A stretch of 17,266 bases of DNA from Desulfobacterales bacterium. GTDB taxonomy: Bacteria > Desulfobacterota > Desulfobacteria > Desulfobacterales > QNYZ01. Both the position numbers and the translations under genes were made by a program. Positions 13,339 to 17,266 of the stretch are shown one piece after another. Below the pieces are notes generated by a model that was given only the letters and a program-made list of their open reading frames with translations, made no database searches and was not told the DNA's origin. The stretch covers positions 1 through 17,266 of the forward strand of contig JAOZUU010000003.1 in assembly GCA_029938515.1 (NCBI GenBank), given 5' to 3'. Within the stretch, counting starts at the first letter, position 1, and the number at the start of each line of letters is the position of its first letter.

Positions 13339-13989
13339 TTAAGAATCAATTTTCGTTCCCCGCCAGAGCTTATCATGCCAGGCCCGCTCCCTGCGGGTGA
13401 TGGAGTCGACGAAATGATCGATCCTTTTGACCTTGCGAAAAGCGAGATATCCTTCGTTAATAAAATCAATAATTTTAGCTGATTTTAAAAGGTGCGCCGC
13501 AACGGTGACGGTTTTCAGGGAGATGGCCACGACCCATTTCCGGCTCAGCCCGTGAAAAATCCGGGTCACATCAACGATCAGACTGATCTGATAGACTCGC
13601 TGGTCATAATTGTTCAATTGTCGATAAACAGCTTGATACAGATCCATGGTCAATTTCGGGCCAATACCGGTTGCAACCATTTTTTCCACCATGCGATCGT
13701 CAAGATTATCAGTTAATTCATGTAGTTCAATTACCTTAAGCATGGCTGCGGTCATGGGGCGGTAGATTCGACCTTCCAGAAGATGCTGCAGGCTTTTGAT
13801 GTTGGTGTCTCTGAAAGTGAAATCCTTCGGTGCGTAGAGCCGGTTGAAAAAGAAATCGCCGAGGCCCGCATACCGTGGGTCCACCATCAGATCCGCGTAG
13901 GTCCGGTTCAGACGTTCGCTCTGGAACCGTTGCAGTTCCCGTTTTAAAGTGTTGAAATCGGGGTCTTTTTTTTTAACTGGGATCGCCAT
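13339..13989 (-). CDS. Conserved hypothetical protein (FFxxLYxxxDF type)
   Basis: This is a soluble, mostly helical protein of 216 residues without signal peptide. The stretch FFFNRLYAPKDFTFRD (residues 46-61) resembles the FFLEDLYGPRDFxxRD signature that I recall from an uncharacterised proteobacterial family, whose members share the helical continuation seen here (LKVIELHELTDNLDDRM). No catalytic motif is apparent. It starts at ATG 13989 with only a weak purine-rich site upstream (AAGAAAAAG). The gene stands alone on its strand. It is bracketed by inverted copies of the same palindromic repeat: one within 20 bp of its stop, the other about 60 bp upstream of its start. Family membership is from memory and moderate; function is unknown. 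Confidence 0.75.
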   Translation of the reverse strand: MAIPVKKKDPDFNTLKRELQRFQSERLNRTYADLMVDPRYAGLGDFFFNRLYAPKDFTFRDTNIKSLQHLLEGRIYRPMTAAMLKVIELHELTDNLDDRMVEKMVATGIGPKLTMDLYQAVYRQLNNYDQRVYQISLIVDVTRIFHGLSRKWVVAISLKTVTVAAHLLKSAKIIDFINEGYLAFRKVKRIDHFVDSITRRERAWHDKLWRGTKIDS

Positions 13990-14051
13990 GGGTTCATCTT
14001 TTTCTTGAACGGAGCATCTCTATCTGTTAAGCGTCAATCCGTTTTAGGTCT

Positions 14052-14199
14052 CCGGAAAGAAATAAATCCACAAGATTGCGCCGGATTCTGGTTTGTCTAC
14101 AAGGCACATCTGCCGGTGCATATCAGGATATGTGCCGGTGGATGTAACGCCGTAGGCGGAACAGAAGACCAGCAAGATGTGGATATATTTTTTTCCGGG
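14052..14199. repeat. Long imperfect palindrome of the repeat family (right copy)
   Basis: Two arms (14052-14124 and 14127-14199) are inverted copies of each other around TATC-AG-GATA. Both start at the outer ends with CCGGAAA-A-AAATA-ATCCACA and carry TTCTG, CTAC and ACATC--CCGG---ATATC in order. The second arm also matches the left copy at 13231-13322 through CCGGTGGATGTAAC and GGCGGAACAGAAGAC. It lies in the divergent gap between the hypothetical gene and the AsmA-like gene. No coding frame is evident; it resembles a miniature or extragenic palindromic element. Confidence 0.8.
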
Positions 14200-14258
14200 G
14201 GCCTTAAGTTGCATGACTATATTATAAGCATTTGGCTGATTAGTCAAAGGCAGGCGAA

Positions 14259-15155
14259 GTGAAAAAAAACATTCTTTTTATTGTTATCGGTATCATCATC
14301 GGTGGGTTGACGGCTTATGGAATCGTTAACCATGTGGCCGTCAAGCGTGCCAAAGCGGAAATTACCAGGCTGGTGGACAGTACACCGATGCTGGAGGAGA
14401 TCCAATACGGCAACATCCAGGTCGGACTGATCCGATCGACTTTCGGTATGCAAGACATTGAGCTGCGGCTGGCCGGTTATAAAGAGCCGATTCGTATTGA
14501 TCGGATCGATCTGGATGTCTCGGAACCCGGCCAGCAGATACCGCCCCGGGCCAAAGCCGAGATCAGGGGGATTCATCTGAGCACGCGGCATGAGCTGTTT
14601 AATCCGGTGCGCGTTGATCTAGAAGCCATGGGATACCAGGATATCGCCGGTCTGATCACCCTCGCTTATCACTATGATGCCGCCGGCAAGCGGCTGAATT
14701 TAAATAACGTAACCATTCAGGCCGATCAGATGGGCAGTGTCCGGTTCGACCTGGCTTTAACTGATCTGGATCTTTCCCGACTGGCAATGAAAAACAGCAA
14801 ACCGGATGTGGCCACATTGCTTACAACGGTGCCGATGATCGGCGTGGCCGGTGGCCGGCTGACTTATTCGGATGATTCTCTTCTTCAACGCCTGCTTCAC
14901 CGATCCGTTCAGCTATCCGGGCAGGAGTCGTCGGTTTATCGGTGCAAGCCCAAAGAAAAACTGAATCAGTTACTGGAAGGGGAAAAAAATGAGCGCGTTC
15001 GCGAGATCCTTTCAACTATGAAGAATTTTATCGATCATCCCAAATCCATCACTATTTCGCTGAACCCGTCCAAGCCGGTAGCGGTTTTTCGGTTTTTTTT
15101 GATGAAGAAGCCGGTAGACTTTCTGGAATTGCTCAATGTTCAGGTGACGATTTAG
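14259..15155 (+). CDS. Membrane-anchored AsmA/DUF945-like protein
   Basis: This protein of 298 residues has one N-terminal transmembrane segment (ILFIVIGIIIGGLTAYGIV, about residues 5-23) and no cleavage site, so it is probably anchored with the rest in the periplasm. The body is rich in alternating beta strands with repeated short phrases such as GNIQVGLIRSTFGMQDIEL, and LNLNNVTIQADQMGSVRFDLALTDLDLSRLA split over several strands. This pattern recalls AsmA-like and DUF945 proteins. Those families affect envelope or lipid traffic, but the link here is only from overall character. Translation starts at GTG, with AAAGG 8 bases upstream; no ATG lies close by. The gene stands alone and is convergent with the HAD gene. 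Confidence 0.65.
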   Translation: MKKNILFIVIGIIIGGLTAYGIVNHVAVKRAKAEITRLVDSTPMLEEIQYGNIQVGLIRSTFGMQDIELRLAGYKEPIRIDRIDLDVSEPGQQIPPRAKAEIRGIHLSTRHELFNPVRVDLEAMGYQDIAGLITLAYHYDAAGKRLNLNNVTIQADQMGSVRFDLALTDLDLSRLAMKNSKPDVATLLTTVPMIGVAGGRLTYSDDSLLQRLLHRSVQLSGQESSVYRCKPKEKLNQLLEGEKNERVREILSTMKNFIDHPKSITISLNPSKPVAVFRFFLMKKPVDFLELLNVQVTI

Positions 15156-15265
15156 CACCTAATTTACTGAAATCACATCATGTTTGCGAATGATTTATGC
15201 CATGTCAAGGTTGAATATTTAAGAAATTCTATCGATTTTAATAGAAAGACGGAGCGAAGCAGTCT
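15156..15265. other. Convergent intergenic region
   Basis: This AT-rich 110-bp gap lies between convergent stops. Only the hairpin near the HAD stop is notable. Confidence 0.5.
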
Positions 15266-15268
15266 TCA
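15244..15268. terminator. Putative bidirectional terminator hairpin
   Basis: AAGAC (15246-15250) pairs with GTCTT (15262-15266) around an inner GC-GAA-GC mini-stem. On the minus strand the hairpin directly follows the HAD stop and is trailed by TTCTATT. The stem is short and partly bulged, so confidence is low to moderate. Confidence 0.45.
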
Positions 15269-15952
15269 ATTTGGTTCCCCGATAAATTGGGATTTCCACT
15301 TCGTTCCAACCGGCTTCGCCGGGTTAGGATCAAGTACACCAAGATCGCTTAGCTTTTGATTCACACCCGAGACACCGGCAACGGTATATCCCGTCATTCC
15401 TGTCGTCCTCGCACCATTAACGTTAATCCGGTTGTCATCGAAAAACAGGATCCGATCGGGAGAGCAACCCGTAGCTTCGGCGGCATGGCGAAAGGTGCCC
15501 TGATCCGGTTTCAACCGGCCGGTCAGATGCGACGGAAAGGTCCAGTCGAAAAAGTGAATCAAGTTCATTTCTGAATTGATCCGTTGCCAGTGAAGTTCGT
15601 TGGTATTGGAAAGGACGCCGAGCGAAAAGCTTTTTGAAAGTTGCGTCAGGAGGGCTTTGGTGCCCGCATAGGTGCCTTTCGGCCACCGGGTGAATTCGGC
15701 CAGAAACTGCTTCGGTGAAACCGGCAGGTTGAATTCGGTGATCATCGCGTCGGCAAAACAATCCGGTGTGGATCGGCCGGACTCAAAATCCCGGACCGCC
15801 CTGGATGAAAGCCATTGCTCCCATAATCCATCTCCCGACGACAGGTGGTCCGACCATGTCAGCATTTGCTGAACACCGGCCAATTCAATAATTACGCCGC
15901 CCAGATCAAATAGAATCAGGTCGAAGGGGGGGTTGCCATTTACCATGTCCAT
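15266..15952 (-). CDS. HAD-superfamily hydrolase (YihX-like subclass)
   Basis: This is a cytosolic HAD-type hydrolase of 228 residues. All four motifs are visible: motif I FDLGGVI with nucleophile Asp16 (the usual +2 Asp is Gly18, as in the FDLGNVI-type subclass), motif II VLSNTN with Ser115, motif III GRLKPD with Lys148, and motif IV FFDDNRINV with Asp172 and Asp173. The helical insert between motifs I and II fits a C1 cap. The likely activity is phosphatase or a related hydrolase; loss of the +2 Asp makes efficient phosphatase action less certain. The ATG starts 3 bp after the stop of the YihY-like gene, with only AAAGAA as ribosome site, so translational coupling is expected. ATG 15946, two codons in, is an alternative start. 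Confidence 0.88.
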   Translation of the reverse strand: MDMVNGNPPFDLILFDLGGVIIELAGVQQMLTWSDHLSSGDGLWEQWLSSRAVRDFESGRSTPDCFADAMITEFNLPVSPKQFLAEFTRWPKGTYAGTKALLTQLSKSFSLGVLSNTNELHWQRINSEMNLIHFFDWTFPSHLTGRLKPDQGTFRHAAEATGCSPDRILFFDDNRINVNGARTTGMTGYTVAGVSGVNQKLSDLGVLDPNPAKPVGTKWKSQFIGEPN

Positions 15953-15955
15953 GGA

Positions 15956-17266
15956 TCATATTTCTTTTAGCAGGCGATTTTCCGGCAGCTGTTGAATGTA
16001 TTTATCAAAGGTTTTAAGGGCATTGGAGAGATTTTCAGCCGATTCATTTTCAGGCAGCGGTATCTGATCGGCGCCGGATGTGTCAAGAGAATTGATTACA
16101 TAATGAATCGTCAATTGATCCGTATCCAGGCCGGGCTGGAAAGCGGGCTCCCCGGGCGGGTTGCTGTTTACCTGTGAAAACGTACCGGTCTGGACGAATT
16201 CTTTTACGATCTGGCGGGCCAGGCGGACGGGGATTTGAAGGCGGGCGGCAATTTTTTTTATCGTCAGAGGGGGACGGCTCGTTGAAAACCGGTCGACCAC
16301 CAGATGAGCGATTTGCAATGCGACAAGCTGTTTCCGCCGGTGACTGATCCGGCGCCGGTCCGGCTCAAATTCATAGGTGTCCACATATTGATGGGCATAG
16401 GCCAGTTCCGCCCCGAAAAGCGCAATCAACCAGCTGGTATGGAGCCAGATGAGAAACAGGGGAAGGGCGGCAAAACTGCCGTAGATGGCATTGTACTTGG
16501 CGATACCGATCTGGAAACCAATATAGGCCCATTGGACCAGCTGGAAAATGGTACCGGCGACAACCCCCCCCAGGACACCTGATGTGAACCGGACCCGGGT
16601 ATTGGGCATGAGCATATACACCAGCGAAAAAAGGACCCACATGAGCACGTAGGGCGTGAATTTCAGCAGAAAGAAAATGATGGGGGAAAATGCCCCCACC
16701 AGGCTGACCCGCTCGGTAATATGGGTGATCTGGGTGGTAATAAACACCGTTGTGCTGGACGAAAGAAAAAACAGGACCGGAGTGATCAGCATGAATGCCA
16801 GGTAATCGGCGAATTTGCGGCCGAATGAGCGGGCCCGTCGAATTTTCCAGATGTCATTAAGCGAACGCTCGATATTTCCCATCAAGCGAATGACCGTCCA
16901 GAAAAGAACCACGATACCGATTCCGGCGATCATGCCGCCCTGGGTGTTATCCAGTAGCGTTTTGGCAAAAGTAAATACCTTGGCGAACACCTCTTCCTGA
17001 CCGGAAAATTGCTCCAACAGCTGGGTCTCAAGCCGTTTTTCAAACCCGAATCCCTTGGAGATGCCGAAGATCATGGCGACCACCGGAACGATTGAGAGCA
17101 GGGAATAGAAGGTCAGGGCCGAGGCATTGAGCTGGCACCGGTCGTTGAAGAAGCCTCGAAACGATAGTAGAATAATACGGGCTAGCCGGATCAATGATGC
17201 TTTTTTGCGGGGTAAATCTTCCAGCCGAATTTGCCAGATCCCTTTTCGGAAAAATTCAAGGAATCG
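15956..17266 (-). CDS. YihY/BrkB-family inner-membrane protein, 5' end outside window
   Basis: This is a polytopic membrane protein of the YihY/virulence factor BrkB family, once labelled ribonuclease BN. The frame stays open to the right edge, and those first 24 codons (ending in LEDLPRKKAS) continue the family sequence. The true start therefore lies outside, and the TTG at 17194 is internal. Visible residues 46-63 carry the hallmark NASALTFYSLLSIVP. About six membrane segments follow, with FWTVIRLMGNIERSLNDIW and the late YGSFAALPLFLIWLHTSWLIALFGAELAYA. After residue ~300 comes a cytosolic tail with a winged-helix-like segment (LTIKKIAARLQIPVRLARQIV) and an acidic, proline-containing end. 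The tail makes it longer than E. coli YihY (290 residues). It is coupled to the downstream HAD gene. Substrate or role is not established for the family. Confidence 0.9.
   Translation of the reverse strand, partial: RFLEFFRKGIWQIRLEDLPRKKASLIRLARIILLSFRGFFNDRCQLNASALTFYSLLSIVPVVAMIFGISKGFGFEKRLETQLLEQFSGQEEVFAKVFTFAKTLLDNTQGGMIAGIGIVVLFWTVIRLMGNIERSLNDIWKIRRARSFGRKFADYLAFMLITPVLFFLSSSTTVFITTQITHITERVSLVGAFSPIIFFLLKFTPYVLMWVLFSLVYMLMPNTRVRFTSGVLGGVVAGTIFQLVQWAYIGFQIGIAKYNAIYGSFAALPLFLIWLHTSWLIALFGAELAYAHQYVDTYEFEPDRRRISHRRKQLVALQIAHLVVDRFSTSRPPLTIKKIAARLQIPVRLARQIVKEFVQTGTFSQVNSNPPGEPAFQPGLDTDQLTIHYVINSLDTSGADQIPLPENESAENLSNALKTFDKYIQQLPENRLLKEI

Noticed and set aside
17192..17194. TTG as the start of the YihY-like gene
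   Set aside because: The frame continues to the window edge with family-typical sequence, so the start lies outside.

Overview
The window reads as one stretch of a mid-GC Gram-negative genome. Several features suggest an anaerobic deltaproteobacterium (Desulfobacterota): a near-consensus sigma-54 promoter, an Npt/TLC-type transporter fused to HEAT repeats and a cyclic-nucleotide domain, a B12-type radical SAM enzyme, a YihY/BrkB protein with a long C-terminal tail, and intergenic palindromic repeats. The lineage is an inference from gene content, not from a marker gene. I see no rRNA, tRNA, CRISPR array, transposase or phage gene.

Left part, minus strand (1-8845, transcribed right to left). 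A B12-binding radical SAM protein (6878-8845) is followed after 12 bp by an exported SUMF1/FGE-fold protein (6008-6865). A 237-bp gap carrying 8-bp-period TGGAANNN arrays in opposite orientations separates these from a tight three-gene set. That set is an Npt-like transporter-HEAT-cNMP fusion (2525-5770), a GshB-type ATP-grasp ligase (1519-2514), and a family 5 solute-binding protein that runs off the left edge (1-1501).

Middle, plus strand (9144-13204). Starting from a 298-bp divergent intergenic region, a GNAT-domain protein, a RimK-type ATP-grasp ligase and a QueC-like PP-loop ATPase with a four-Cys site form a compact operon (9144-12488). Downstream lie two very small genes with good start signals: a 66-residue protein behind a near-perfect -24/-12 promoter, and a 53-residue basic protein behind a consensus TTGACA and a GGAGGT Shine-Dalgarno. 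The GNAT/ATP-grasp/PP-loop set, with the divergent radical SAM/FGE pair, is the best candidate in the window for an undescribed biosynthetic or modification pathway. No product can be deduced from the sequence.

Right part (13231-17266). A conserved hypothetical gene (13339-13989, minus) is flanked by inverted copies of one palindromic repeat family. One copy is a single arm; the other is a ~148-bp imperfect hairpin made of two arms. Next come a membrane-anchored AsmA/DUF945-like protein (14259-15155, plus), a convergent hairpin, and a translationally coupled pair on the minus strand: a HAD hydrolase (15266-15952) and a YihY/BrkB membrane protein whose 5' end lies beyond the right edge (15956-17266).
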